Positions 52,681-59,907 of a stretch of 64,000 nt of DNA are shown piece after piece. Numbering within the stretch: the first letter of the stretch is position 1; every line of letters starts with the position of its first letter. A program made the position numbers and the translations under genes. Under the pieces are notes generated by a model, which was given only the letters and a program-made list of their open reading frames with translations, ran no database searches and had not been told where the DNA came from. Source of the stretch: Cytophagales bacterium (lineage in GTDB: Bacteria; Bacteroidota; Bacteroidia; Cytophagales; Spirosomataceae). The DNA lies in the NCBI GenBank assembly GCA_013298215.1, contig JAAFKE010000002.1, positions 62,001 to 126,000 of the forward strand, given 5' to 3'.

Positions 52681-52882
52681 GCACCTACCCGAACGGGAAC
52701 GGCACAAGTTTAGGGGGCTGATAGTGAGCGAAATAGACGATGTACCCGTTTTGGAACAAATCAAAGACGGTATTCGTGAAATAAAAGCCATACGGCAAGG
52801 TAAGGTACAAGCCAAAGACTTAGACGATCTTTTAAACGAAATGCGAAATGAGCGTAAAGATAAAAGCCCTATCGCACTTTGA
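52646..52882 (+). CDS. Small antitoxin-like protein upstream of a RelE-type toxin
   Basis: A 78-residue acidic/basic helical protein (MTQATALFELYKHLPERERHKFRGLIV... ending NERKDKSPIAL). It overlaps the next gene by 35 bases, the usual arrangement of type II toxin-antitoxin pairs. No DNA-binding motif is obvious beyond helices. It starts downstream of a tRNA terminator, so it needs its own promoter, which was not recognised. The first ~35 bases are part of the direct repeat. The antitoxin role rests on position and the toxin partner, not on a recognised family. Confidence 0.62.
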   Translation: MTQATALFELYKHLPERERHKFRGLIVSEIDDVPVLEQIKDGIREIKAIRQGKVQAKDLDDLLNEMRNERKDKSPIAL

Positions 52883-53186
52883 AAGACGCGCTAAACGACT
52901 TCAAAAAAAGTATGATACACTGATTGAAGACATTGCAGAACTTAGTGTGTCGCTCAAACAAACACCTATGCAGGGTTCAAACATGGGCGGGGGGTTCTAC
53001 AAAATAAGAATGGCAAGCCAAAGTAAAGGCAAAGGTAAAAGTGGTGGATTTCGGGTTATCACTTACTTTGTTGAACAACGGGCCGAGGGGGAAGTGATTT
53101 ACTTGGTTACGATTTATGATAAGTCGGAACAAGCAAGTATTAGCAAAAAGGAACTATCAAAAATATTGAAAGTTGAGATTATATAG
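52848..53186 (+). CDS. RelE/HigB-like type II toxin
   Basis: A 112-residue basic protein: KIKALSHFERRAKRLQKKYDTLIEDIAELSVSLKQTPMQGSNMGGGFYKIRMASQSKGKGKSGGFRVITYFVEQRAEGEVIYLVTIYDKSEQASISKKELSKIL. The F-x-R-x-x-K-x-L-x-K-K-Y start, the KIR...GKGKSGGFRVI strand and the L-V-T-I-Y-D-K-S-E end match the RelE/ParE-type mRNA-interferase fold. The ATG at 52848 is inside the end of the antitoxin gene. The catalytic residues of RelE are not fully conserved by eye. The pair lies between the two copies of a 125-bp repeat anchored in tRNA-Arg. Confidence 0.74.
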   Translation: MSVKIKALSHFERRAKRLQKKYDTLIEDIAELSVSLKQTPMQGSNMGGGFYKIRMASQSKGKGKSGGFRVITYFVEQRAEGEVIYLVTIYDKSEQASISKKELSKILKVEII

Positions 53187-53216
53187 TTGTCGAATAAATA
53201 TGGCTTTTCGTTTTTG

Positions 53217-53340
53217 TCCCTACGTGACCACTTTCAAAACAAAAAAGCCTTTCGCATTTCTGTGAAAGGCTTTTCTGTTTTAGTGCATTTTAAACATAAA
53301 TGGCTATGACACAGGCCACGGCATTGTTTGAGTTGTGTAG
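53217..53340 (+). repeat. Direct repeat, right copy
   Basis: About 124 bases match 52556-52680: the tRNA 3' end sequence (no functional tRNA), a slightly decayed terminator, and the first ~35 bases of an antitoxin frame, which then ends at a TAG. It lies immediately before the truncated DUF29 gene. Confidence 0.9.
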
Positions 53341-53427
53341 TCATTTGCCCATTTCGTCAATCAGAGCCAAGGCCGCCGAATAATCGTGGGCTTCTACCAT
53401 TTTGCGTAAGGCTTCCAACTCTTCCAT
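53341..53427 (-). pseudogene. Truncated first copy of the DUF29-like gene (N-terminal 26 residues)
   Basis: A 28-codon frame reading MEELEALRKMVEAHDYSAALALIDEM then GK and a TGA. The first 26 residues match the start of the neighbouring full-length gene at 53435-53866 exactly. It is bounded on the left by the right copy of the tRNA-anchored repeat, suggesting that an insertion or duplication cut off this copy. Confidence 0.85.
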
Positions 53428-53434
53428 GGCGTGT

Positions 53435-53866
53435 TTAGTCTCTATAATTCAAAATCAAACCCAATGCTTCGGTTTTTATTTGTTGCTCATTAACCATTTG
53501 CGCTAATTCTTTGGCCGAGAAATCGCCTTCAAATGCCTCGTCGGCGGCATCTCTTAACGATTTATTAAATATTTCGTCAATGGCTTCTTGCAGGTCGTCT
53601 TTTGAGAGATAAAACCCCTTGCTGTTGCGTCTTTTGTTGGAACTTTGAACCCCATCTTTGGCATTTCTGATGGAACGTTCCCAAGATTTTGTGGTTCGTT
53701 TTTCGGCTTGTTTCTTGATAAGATGAATCAACAATATTTTCAAAAAACTTTCTATTTTTACTATTTTGTCATCTTTGGCCATTTCGTCCATTTCGTCAAT
53801 CAGAGCCAAGGCCGCCGAATAATCGTGGGCTTCTACCATCTTGCGTAAGGCTTCTAACTCTTCCAT
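53435..53866 (-). CDS. DUF29-like protein, divergent tandem copy
   Basis: A 143-residue soluble helical protein. The segment ALALIDEMDEMAKDDKIVKIESFLKILLIHLIKKQAEKRTTKSWERSIRNA has the DUF29 pattern L..E.........l..lL.HL.K......SW..si. It differs from its two neighbours mainly between residues 45 and 115, whereas the first 35 and last 30 residues (EAFEGDFSAKELAQMVNEQQIKTEALGLILNYRD) are almost unchanged. It begins 7 bases after the next copy. Function of DUF29 is unknown; the domain is common as repeated paralogs in cyanobacteria and some Bacteroidota. Confidence 0.72.
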   Translation of the reverse strand: MEELEALRKMVEAHDYSAALALIDEMDEMAKDDKIVKIESFLKILLIHLIKKQAEKRTTKSWERSIRNAKDGVQSSNKRRNSKGFYLSKDDLQEAIDEIFNKSLRDAADEAFEGDFSAKELAQMVNEQQIKTEALGLILNYRD

Positions 53867-53873
53867 GGTGTGT

Positions 53874-54305
53874 TTAGTCTCTATAATTCAAAATCAAACT
53901 CAATGCTTCGGTTTTTATTTGTTGCTCATTAACCATTTGCGCCAATTCTTTGGCCGAGAAATTGCCTTCAAATGCCTCGTCGGCGGCTTCTTTCATGGCA
54001 AAAGCAAATGCCTCGTCGATGGCATCTTCCAATTCTTTAACTTTCAAATAATATCCTCCCGAACTACGTCTTTTGTTGGCACTAATAACCCCTCTTACCG
54101 AGTGATTTACCGACCTATTCCACGAACTGGTAGTTCGTTTTTCGGCCTTTTGTTTGATAAGATGCACCAACAGCACGTGCAAAAAGCTAACTATTTTGGT
54201 TATTTTATCATCTTTGGCCATTTCGTCCATTTCGTCAATCAGAGCCAAGGCCGCCGAATAATCGTGGTCTTCTACCATTTTGCGTAAGGCTTCCAACTCT
54301 TCCAT
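53874..54305 (-). CDS. DUF29-like protein, tandem copy 2
   Basis: A 143-residue paralog of the flanking copies. It is almost identical to the copy at 54313-54744; at protein level the only clear change is MAKDD here against MARDD there. The core KITKIVSFLHVLLVHLIKQKAEKRTTSSWNRSVNHS matches DUF29, with the conserved SW. The near identity implies a recent tandem duplication or gene conversion. Function unknown. Confidence 0.74.
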   Translation of the reverse strand: MEELEALRKMVEDHDYSAALALIDEMDEMAKDDKITKIVSFLHVLLVHLIKQKAEKRTTSSWNRSVNHSVRGVISANKRRSSGGYYLKVKELEDAIDEAFAFAMKEAADEAFEGNFSAKELAQMVNEQQIKTEALSLILNYRD

Positions 54306-54312
54306 GGCGTGT

Positions 54313-54744
54313 TTAGTCTCTATAATTCAAAATCAAACTCAATGCTTCGGTTTTTATTTGTTGCTCATTAACCATTTGCGCCAATTCTTTGGCCGAGAAA
54401 TTGCCTTCAAATGCCTCGTCGGCGGCTTCTTTCATGGCAAAAGCAAATGCCTCGTCGATGGCATCTTCCAATTCTTTAACTTTCAAATAATATCCTCCCG
54501 AACTACGTCTTTTGTTGGCACTAATAACCCCTCTTACCGAGTGATTTACCGACCTATTCCACGAACTGGTAGTTCGTTTTTCGGCTTTCTGTTTGATAAG
54601 ATGCACCAACAGCACGTGCAAAAAGCTAACTATTTTGGTTATTTTATCATCCCTGGCCATTTCGTCCATTTCGTCAATCAGAGCCAAGGCCGCCGAATAA
54701 TCGTGGTCTTCTACCATTTTGCGTAAGGCTTCCAACTCTTCCAT
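54313..54744 (-). CDS. DUF29-like protein, tandem copy 1
   Basis: A 143-residue protein, the first of the array in the direction of transcription. It starts 5 bases after the upstream small gene's stop, so it is probably translated from the same transcript. Sequence features are as for copy 2: a helical protein with the LLVHLIK...TTSSW DUF29 core and the shared C-terminus ELAQMVNEQQIKTEALSLILNYRD. No membrane segments or signal peptide. Function unknown. Confidence 0.74.
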   Translation of the reverse strand: MEELEALRKMVEDHDYSAALALIDEMDEMARDDKITKIVSFLHVLLVHLIKQKAEKRTTSSWNRSVNHSVRGVISANKRRSSGGYYLKVKELEDAIDEAFAFAMKEAADEAFEGNFSAKELAQMVNEQQIKTEALSLILNYRD

Positions 54745-54749
54745 GGATT

Positions 54750-55163
54750 TTATTCTATATCAATTCTATGTTGTTCATTCACTTTTTGATAGTAAGTTAT
54801 GGCCAATGAAGCATTTATCTGGGCTATTTTTCTAATTTGCTCGGAAGTAAGTCCCCAATTGCCTTGCAAAGAGCGCAATATAGCAATCCAGATAGAAATC
54901 ACAGAACCACCCGTTTGTCTGATAGCATCATGATTAGCCGCCAACAAATCAAGCAATTTATTGAACTGATGAATCTTTTCTTCGGCAGTTCCTACTTCTA
55001 TTTTAATTTCTGCACAACCATTGAGGTATTCTTTTTTGTGGTCTTTAATGAAAGCTATACCTCCTTTCTCTACACAATTTTTCAAAGGTAAAGAGGTCAT
55101 AAAAAGTAATTTACGCGGTGAAAAGTACTCGCCACGAATACTAATAGTTATAGAAAAGTCCAT
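54750..55163 (-). CDS. Small unknown protein
   Basis: About 137 residues from the ATG at 55163 (three residues of an upstream start are possible). The N-terminal half is beta-rich (MDFSITISIRGEYFSPRKLLFM, then EIKIEVGTAEEKIHQFNKLLDLL). The C-terminal half is helical (SVISIWIAILRSLQGNWGLTSEQIRKIAQINASLAITYYQ). It resembles, in length and in its beta-plus-alpha arrangement, small immunity-type proteins such as DUF4279, but I do not recognise a family with confidence. It lies between a 75-residue unknown gene and the DUF29 array on one strand. Confidence 0.55.
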   Translation of the reverse strand: MDFSITISIRGEYFSPRKLLFMTSLPLKNCVEKGGIAFIKDHKKEYLNGCAEIKIEVGTAEEKIHQFNKLLDLLAANHDAIRQTGGSVISIWIAILRSLQGNWGLTSEQIRKIAQINASLAITYYQKVNEQHRIDIE

Positions 55164-55226
55164 ATTTACCAATTATTCATGGCAGTACTAATTTCAGTTT
55201 ACACCAGTTATGTCATGATTCCTTTA

Positions 55227-55454
55227 TCAATTTCCTCTTTTTACAAAAACAATGTCCTCGTCAATAATCCTACATAAAATGAGACCTATTTGCTCTGATT
55301 CAATAAGTATGCCTCCTTGCGACGCAGACCAATCCAAAGCATCTTGTGTATCGGGCAAAATTACTTTTCGAACACAAACTTCGTGAACTTTACCCAAAAA
55401 ATTGATATTGATTATGTCTCCTGTCTTTACAAGTTTATTATTCTTGTATTTCAT
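55227..55454 (-). CDS. Small unknown protein, possibly partner of the upstream lipoprotein
   Basis: A 75-residue protein from the ATG at 55454 (KYKNNKLVKTGDIININFLGKVHEVCVRKVILPDTQDALDWSASQGGILIESEQIGLILC...). It is beta-rich with no membrane segment. An 11-residue longer frame from 55487 exists but lacks a good start. It begins 49 bases after the end of the Cys-rich lipoprotein gene on the same strand. Small beta-rich proteins encoded directly after a secreted protein often act as immunity proteins, but there is no family match here. Confidence 0.5.
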   Translation of the reverse strand: MKYKNNKLVKTGDIININFLGKVHEVCVRKVILPDTQDALDWSASQGGILIESEQIGLILCRIIDEDIVFVKRGN

Positions 55455-55503
55455 CTTAATCTTTAGAAAGCAGTCGAAATGTAACAAATAGACTCATGAT
55501 TGG

Positions 55504-56541
55504 CTATTGAACACCTCCGCCAGAAGCAGGTTCTACCGAAATAGCACCAGGCTGAGGAGAATATCCAGACGTAGGATTTATATAGTCTCTATCCCAAAAA
55601 CACTTACACCCTGCTTTTGGGGGGCTCTGATTCATTCTGAAATGATGTGTATGATATGGCATACCATTATGTGGCTTTTCTCCATTGTCTACACTATGAT
55701 ATTCAAAAGCAAGACCTCCTACTGACACAGGTGTACATGGCTTACATTTACTCATATCCTCATCTTCTGGATCGGGATCAGGAAGACAATAAGAACCAAT
55801 AACATAACAGCCCAAATCCAATACGTAGCAATCTGTTATAGGATTCACCCCTATACAACCAGCACCGCCATAGGCAATTTCTTCATCGGTACAACTATGA
55901 GCCCACCAACATATAGTCATTGTTTCGCAACGCCAATTAGTTATACAAGTTTCATTTGTTCTCGCATTTTTTATGGAAGTAGGAATATTACAAGTCTGGC
56001 CAGTTACATAACCATCTTCCAATAAATACCCAGCAGTAGTTTCATCATTTTCATCTAAAAAGAAAAGATGTCCAGAAAATTTCTTTTCTTTTAAATTACT
56101 CAATGACAACTGTTTATAATTCTTTTGATTCTTTTTTAAAAAACCGGGATTGCATACTAACTGCATGATTTTCATCTGAAATTTTTTGTTTTTATCCCTG
56201 AATAACACAAGTTTAGTAACACCGTTAAATTCTTCTTTCATAACGGGGGCTGTATCTGTTTTGAACCGAATACTGTACTTATAGTCAAGGTCGTTAAGAC
56301 GCAGGGGAACTTCAACTATATCTTTGTTCAGATATCGAAAGTCTTTGGCAAATTTCCATATCGGTGATTTGGCTTTTTTCGTCGTTCTTAAATTTCTAAG
56401 CGACATCTGCGAACTCTCAAAATATTGCTTTGCTTCTTCAATCAGAGTTGGTTCTGATGATAAAATACGTTCATACTGACATGAAAAAGTCAGCGTAACA
56501 AAGAAAGCCAACAGCACTGGAAAAATATGTTTTCGGTTCAT
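55504..56541 (-). CDS. Cys-rich secreted lipoprotein of unknown function
   Basis: A 345-residue protein with a lipoprotein signal (VTLTFSC, Cys at residue 21). The first 180 residues are a beta-rich region with no recognised domain. Residues about 185-280 hold about a dozen cysteines (for example QTCNIPTS, ETCITNWRCETMTICWWAHSCTDE, GGAGCIGVNPITDCYVLDLGCYVIGSYC, KCKPC). The C-terminus is His-rich (YHSVDNGEKPHNGMPYHTHHFR) and ends GCKCFWDRDYINPTSG. Disulfide-stabilised exported structure is likely. The gene lies downstream of nuoF on the same strand, 58 bases after it, in an AT-richer segment. A polymorphic-toxin end is possible but unproven. Confidence 0.6.
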   Translation of the reverse strand: MNRKHIFPVLLAFFVTLTFSCQYERILSSEPTLIEEAKQYFESSQMSLRNLRTTKKAKSPIWKFAKDFRYLNKDIVEVPLRLNDLDYKYSIRFKTDTAPVMKEEFNGVTKLVLFRDKNKKFQMKIMQLVCNPGFLKKNQKNYKQLSLSNLKEKKFSGHLFFLDENDETTAGYLLEDGYVTGQTCNIPTSIKNARTNETCITNWRCETMTICWWAHSCTDEEIAYGGAGCIGVNPITDCYVLDLGCYVIGSYCLPDPDPEDEDMSKCKPCTPVSVGGLAFEYHSVDNGEKPHNGMPYHTHHFRMNQSPPKAGCKCFWDRDYINPTSGYSPQPGAISVEPASGGGVQ

Positions 56542-56599
56542 AGTAATTATTTAAGAGAAGTTATTTTAAGCAAGCTATCCTTTAAGATTTACAATCTGC

Positions 56600-57940
56600 C
56601 TACACCAATTCCAACTCACCCCGATACACCGCGCCAGGCTGTGTGGCCTCGAATGGGTGCGTGATGTGCCACTCAAACTCATCACGGAAGTGGCGAATGG
56701 CACTCGCCACGGGCCAAGCTGCCGCGTCGCCGAGTGGGCAAATGGTGTTGCCCTCAATCTTTTTGGCTACATCTACCAGCAGGTCAATGTCGTGCATCGA
56801 GCCGTGGCCGTGTTCGATGCGGTGGAGTACTTTCTCCATCCAGCCAGTGCCTTCGCGGCAGGGGCTACACTGCCCGCACGATTCGTGGTGGTAGAAACGG
56901 GCGTAGTTCCAGGTGTTGCGAACGATGCAGACGGTCTCGTCCATGGCAATGAAACCACCCGACCCCAACATTGTACCCGACACAAAGCCACCGTCCGACA
57001 GCGATTCGTAGGTCATTAGGCGTTTTTCGCCAGCAATAGTGGTTAGGATGCGTTCGGCTGGCAAGATCGGCACCGACGAGCCGCCTGCTACCACGGCTTT
57101 CAAATAGTGCCCAGGTCTGATACCCCCGCACCATTCGTCGGCATAAATAAAGTCTTCGACCGACACGCCCAACTCGATCTCGTACACCCCAGGTCGGTTG
57201 ATGTGGCCCGATGCCGAGATAAGTTTTGTGCCCGTGCTGCGGCCCACGCCAATGGCCGCGTAGGCATCGCCGCCGTGGTTTACGATCCACGAAACCGTGG
57301 CAATCGACTCGACGTTGTTTACCACCGTTGGGCATTGGTATAGGCCCTTCACGGCGGGGAAGGGTGGTTTGTTGCGGGGGTTTCCGCGCTTGCCCTCCAA
57401 TGATTCTAAAAGTGCGGTTTCTTCGCCGCAAATGTACGCGCCGCCGCCAGGTTGCACCACCAGCTCGAGGTCGTAGCCCGAACCGAGGATGTTTTTGCCC
57501 AGAAAACCAGCCGCTTTTGCCTCGGCAATGGCCTTTTCAAGAATATCGATGACGTAGAGCAACTCGCCGCGCACGTAGATGAAAGAGGTGTTTGCGCCGA
57601 GGGCAAAGCTCGACACGATCATGCCCTCGATGAGCAGGTGCGGGAGGTTTTTCATCAAGTAGTGATCCTTGAACGTACCAGGTTCCGACTCGTCGGCGTT
57701 GCAAACCAAGTAGCGCGGAACGCCCTCGGGTTTGGCCAAAAAGCTCCATTTCATACCCATCGGAAAACCCGCACCGCCGCGCCCGCGCACGCCAGCTTTT
57801 TTTACCTCCTCCACTATTTCGTCGGGGGTCATTTTTTTAATTGCCTTTTCAACGGCCTCATAACCGCCCATCTTGCGGTAAACTGCCAAGGTTTCGATGC
57901 CAGGAACGTTGATGTGTTCGGTGAGAATTTTGGTTGCCAT
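56600..57940 (-). CDS. nuoF: NADH-quinone oxidoreductase subunit F
   Basis: Peripheral-arm subunit that binds NADH, FMN and the N3 4Fe-4S cluster. The 446-residue protein has the FMN motif GVRGRGGAGFPMGMKW (about 51-66), the NADH-binding region with GAYICGEETALLESLEGKRGNPR, and the cluster motif ESCGQCSPCREGTGW (CxxCxxC with a distal Cys in TICPLGDAAA). Length is typical. It starts 8 bases after the stop of a nuclease-like gene, and 1.5 kb of inserted genes separate it from nuoE, which normally lies directly beside it. No nuoG follows; the next gene downstream encodes an unknown lipoprotein. Confidence 0.96.
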   Translation of the reverse strand: MATKILTEHINVPGIETLAVYRKMGGYEAVEKAIKKMTPDEIVEEVKKAGVRGRGGAGFPMGMKWSFLAKPEGVPRYLVCNADESEPGTFKDHYLMKNLPHLLIEGMIVSSFALGANTSFIYVRGELLYVIDILEKAIAEAKAAGFLGKNILGSGYDLELVVQPGGGAYICGEETALLESLEGKRGNPRNKPPFPAVKGLYQCPTVVNNVESIATVSWIVNHGGDAYAAIGVGRSTGTKLISASGHINRPGVYEIELGVSVEDFIYADEWCGGIRPGHYLKAVVAGGSSVPILPAERILTTIAGEKRLMTYESLSDGGFVSGTMLGSGGFIAMDETVCIVRNTWNYARFYHHESCGQCSPCREGTGWMEKVLHRIEHGHGSMHDIDLLVDVAKKIEGNTICPLGDAAAWPVASAIRHFRDEFEWHITHPFEATQPGAVYRGELELV

Positions 57941-57948
57941 GTTGTTCT

Positions 57949-58566
57949 CTAATCTTTAATTTGTTTTTTACATTCAGTAAGTATGTGCTCAATAACCGAA
58001 CAGAGTGTTTGTAGTTCAAACACCGAATAAATGGTTTTGTTTTTTGTGAAAGTGTCGGTTTGTAGTTTTCCAAACTCCCAAAATTCGCCATTGGTTACAA
58101 TTCCGTACACATCTATGTCAGCTATTTCGCAATTCAATTTTTGAGCAGCTACCATTTCGGCGGCACATTGCCCCCAACCTTCGTCAAAATTGTCTTTTTT
58201 TGCCTCAACAGCCATACAAATTGGGCGTCCTACTACGGCTCGGCCAAATTTTGTTTTTCGGGCAAACAAATAATCGGGGATGCCCATCAAATCTTCATTG
58301 ACGTTGATGGTTGGATGGCTCCACAACAAAAAACTATCCTTGAAGCTTTTCCAGTTTTCTCTCAAAATAGGAAAAATTAACGTTTCGCAGATTGCCGCTT
58401 CCGAAACATCGTAGGCCAGTTCGTTCAATGACAATTTTATTTCTTTTTCCAGTTCATTCAGCGATGCTTTCGGGCTGAAATTTTGGGCCAAAAAATCGGT
58501 TTCTTGAAGCGACAAATCGTACTTCAACAACACCGACCCCAAAGATTTGAACTGCGTAAAGGCCAT
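57949..58566 (-). CDS. PD-(D/E)XK-like protein embedded in the nuo operon
   Basis: A 205-residue soluble protein. The stretch DLMGIPDYLFARKTKFGRAVVGRPICMAVEAKKDNFDEGWGQCAAEMVAAQKLN has an Asp, then E-A-K-K, then Q, the spacing of the D...ExK restriction-endonuclease-like core found in uncharacterised PD-(D/E)XK proteins. The N-terminal half is helical. It starts on the base after the previous gene's stop, and nuoF begins 8 bases after its own stop. It could be a nuclease, a recombination protein or a non-catalytic relative. I do not recognise a named family. Confidence 0.62.
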   Translation of the reverse strand: MAFTQFKSLGSVLLKYDLSLQETDFLAQNFSPKASLNELEKEIKLSLNELAYDVSEAAICETLIFPILRENWKSFKDSFLLWSHPTINVNEDLMGIPDYLFARKTKFGRAVVGRPICMAVEAKKDNFDEGWGQCAAEMVAAQKLNCEIADIDVYGIVTNGEFWEFGKLQTDTFTKNKTIYSVFELQTLCSVIEHILTECKKQIKD

Positions 58567-58977
58567 TTATTTTAAGAACTCGTTTAAATCATACCCAATC
58601 GAATCGCAAAAAGATGGGTTTTCGGTTATTTCGCCTTCGCCCAGTTTGTATTTGCGCCACTTGTATGTTCTGTAATTATAAACAAAACCTTCTGGAATTT
58701 GATATTTTTCGGCTACTTCTATCACTTTTTTAAAGTCAAAGTTTTCCGAAACAGGAATCGTTACTTCCACAAACATGATGTTTTGCTCAGAAACTGCATC
58801 AAAAAGCAAAACGTCGGGAGTAGCACTTGTTTTCGACTCGTCTATCATTGTTTCGGGAAATGGCTCAAACGCAATATCACCCGCCATGTATAGCTTGTCG
58901 AGGCCAGTGGTAAGTTTACGAATTACCCGCTGGTGTTCCTTTGGTGCATTTGTCCCCATAACTGGTACGTCTAACAT
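58567..58977 (-). CDS. Uma2-like protein (copy B)
   Basis: A 136-residue protein whose middle, TPDVLLFDAVSEQNIMFVEVTIPVS, then FDFKKVIEVAEKYQIPEGFVYNYRTYKWRKYKLG, follows the Uma2 (DUF820) restriction-endonuclease-like layout: PDV, EV-x-x, K, then Y-x-x-x-G-x-x-x-Y/F. The usual family length is about 180-190, so this is a short form lacking the usual N-terminal part. It is a paralog of the gene at 58991-59401, and the C-terminus (LGEGEI...SFCDSIGYDLNEFLK) is nearly identical. It lies inside the nuo operon, with a 13-base gap to its paralog. Enzymatic activity is unproven. Confidence 0.66.
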   Translation of the reverse strand: MLDVPVMGTNAPKEHQRVIRKLTTGLDKLYMAGDIAFEPFPETMIDESKTSATPDVLLFDAVSEQNIMFVEVTIPVSENFDFKKVIEVAEKYQIPEGFVYNYRTYKWRKYKLGEGEITENPSFCDSIGYDLNEFLK

Positions 58978-58990
58978 AAGTCAACGATGT

Positions 58991-59401
58991 TTACTTCAAA
59001 AACTCGTTTAAATCATACCCAATCGAATCACAAAAAGACGAGTTTGTGGTTATTTCGCCTTCGCCCAGTTTGTATTTTCGCCAGTTGTAGGTTTTGTAAT
59101 TATACACAAAACCTTCTTTTATTCCGTAATAATCAACCAACTCGGACACTTTTTTAAAATCACCATTTACGCCTTTGGTCGTAGATATTTCAATCATTAC
59201 CACGTCCGTGTCCGAAACCGCGTCATACAACAAAACATCGGGCGTTGGACTGGTGCGCCCTTCATCGAGCATTGTTTCTGGAAACGGTTCGTAGGGAACA
59301 TCGCCAAGTACGTACAGCCTGTCCAGACCCGCAATCAGTTTCCGAATCACCCGTTGGTGTTCGCGTGGTGCATTTGTTCCCATAATTGGCACGTCCAACA
59401 T
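58991..59401 (-). CDS. Uma2-like protein (copy A)
   Basis: A 136-residue paralog of the neighbouring gene with the same start (MLDVPIMGTNAPREHQRVIRKLIAGLDRLY) and end. The middle (TPDVLLYDAVSDTDVVMIEISTTKGVNGDFKKVSELVDYYGIKEGFVYNYKTYNWRKY) differs in about a third of positions, and the EVT of copy B is EIS here. The pair arose by tandem duplication inside the nuo operon. It follows nuoE by 8 bases, so it is translated from the same transcript. Function unknown. Confidence 0.66.
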   Translation of the reverse strand: MLDVPIMGTNAPREHQRVIRKLIAGLDRLYVLGDVPYEPFPETMLDEGRTSPTPDVLLYDAVSDTDVVMIEISTTKGVNGDFKKVSELVDYYGIKEGFVYNYKTYNWRKYKLGEGEITTNSSFCDSIGYDLNEFLK

Positions 59402-59409
59402 AACCGTAT

Positions 59410-59907
59410 TTATTTAGACAAGTCCGCGATTATTTCATCTACTTTATCGTTGGTCAGATTCATGTAGTACTGCTCTCTGATCTGAAAAACGGGCCCCCAG
59501 CCGCAGGCCGCCAGGCACTCCACTTCTTTGAGCGTAAAATTGCCGTCGGGGGTGGTTTGGCCCGTTTTTATGCCCAATTTTTCTTGAATGTACTCATAAA
59601 CGGGCTCGGCGCCCATGGTGCAGCAGGGGCCAGTGCGGCAGTATTCGATAACGTGCTTGCCCACAGGTTGGAGGTGGTACATGGTATAAAAGGTGGCCAC
59701 TTCATAAACCTCAACGGGGGCTATCTCTAAAATACCCGCCACGTAGTCCATCACTTTGTCGCTCAACCAACCCCACTGGGCCTGGGCTACGTGCAAAATA
59801 GGCAGCAACGCCGATTTTTGTTTGCCCGCTGGATACCGCGCTATAATTTCTTGCACCTTGGCCATGCGCTCTGGCGTGAAGGCTATGTTTGGGGTTGTTT
59901 CGGTCAT
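59410..59907 (-). CDS. nuoE: NADH-quinone oxidoreductase subunit E
   Basis: Small subunit of the NADH-dehydrogenase module, binding the N1a 2Fe-2S cluster. The 165-residue protein has the thioredoxin-like fold with two cluster-ligand pairs: CRTGPCCTMGAE (about C91 and C96) and VECLAACGWGP (about C131 and C135). The N-terminus is helical (FTPERMAKVQEIIARYPAGKQKSALLPILHVAQAQWGWLS), as in the family. It overlaps the upstream DUF29 gene by 4 bases, and an Uma2-like gene follows by 8 bases, so the inserted genes are embedded in the translation units of the operon. Confidence 0.95.
   Translation of the reverse strand: MTETTPNIAFTPERMAKVQEIIARYPAGKQKSALLPILHVAQAQWGWLSDKVMDYVAGILEIAPVEVYEVATFYTMYHLQPVGKHVIEYCRTGPCCTMGAEPVYEYIQEKLGIKTGQTTPDGNFTLKEVECLAACGWGPVFQIREQYYMNLTNDKVDEIIADLSK

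Larger units (their letters stand above)
53428..54744 (-). repeat. Three tandem DUF29-like gene units, 439-bp period
   Basis: Units begin at 54744, 54305 and 53866 (minus strand) with an exact 439-base period and 7-base gaps. The two outer (upstream) units differ at about four positions over the whole 439 bases. The third unit keeps nearly identical ends but diverges in the middle. A truncated fourth unit follows at 53341-53427. Confidence 0.95.

Noticed and set aside
52556-53340. A second tRNA at the right repeat copy
   Set aside because: Only the 3' 14 bases of the tRNA are repeated; there is no acceptor 5' strand, D-arm or anticodon arm.
53341-53427. An active small protein from the 28-codon frame
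   Set aside because: It is the exact start of a DUF29-like gene cut short; there is no sign of selection for a small product.
53428-54744. A CRISPR array at the regular repeats
   Set aside because: The period is 439 bases and the repeats are whole coding genes. There are no short repeats with unique spacers and no cas genes.
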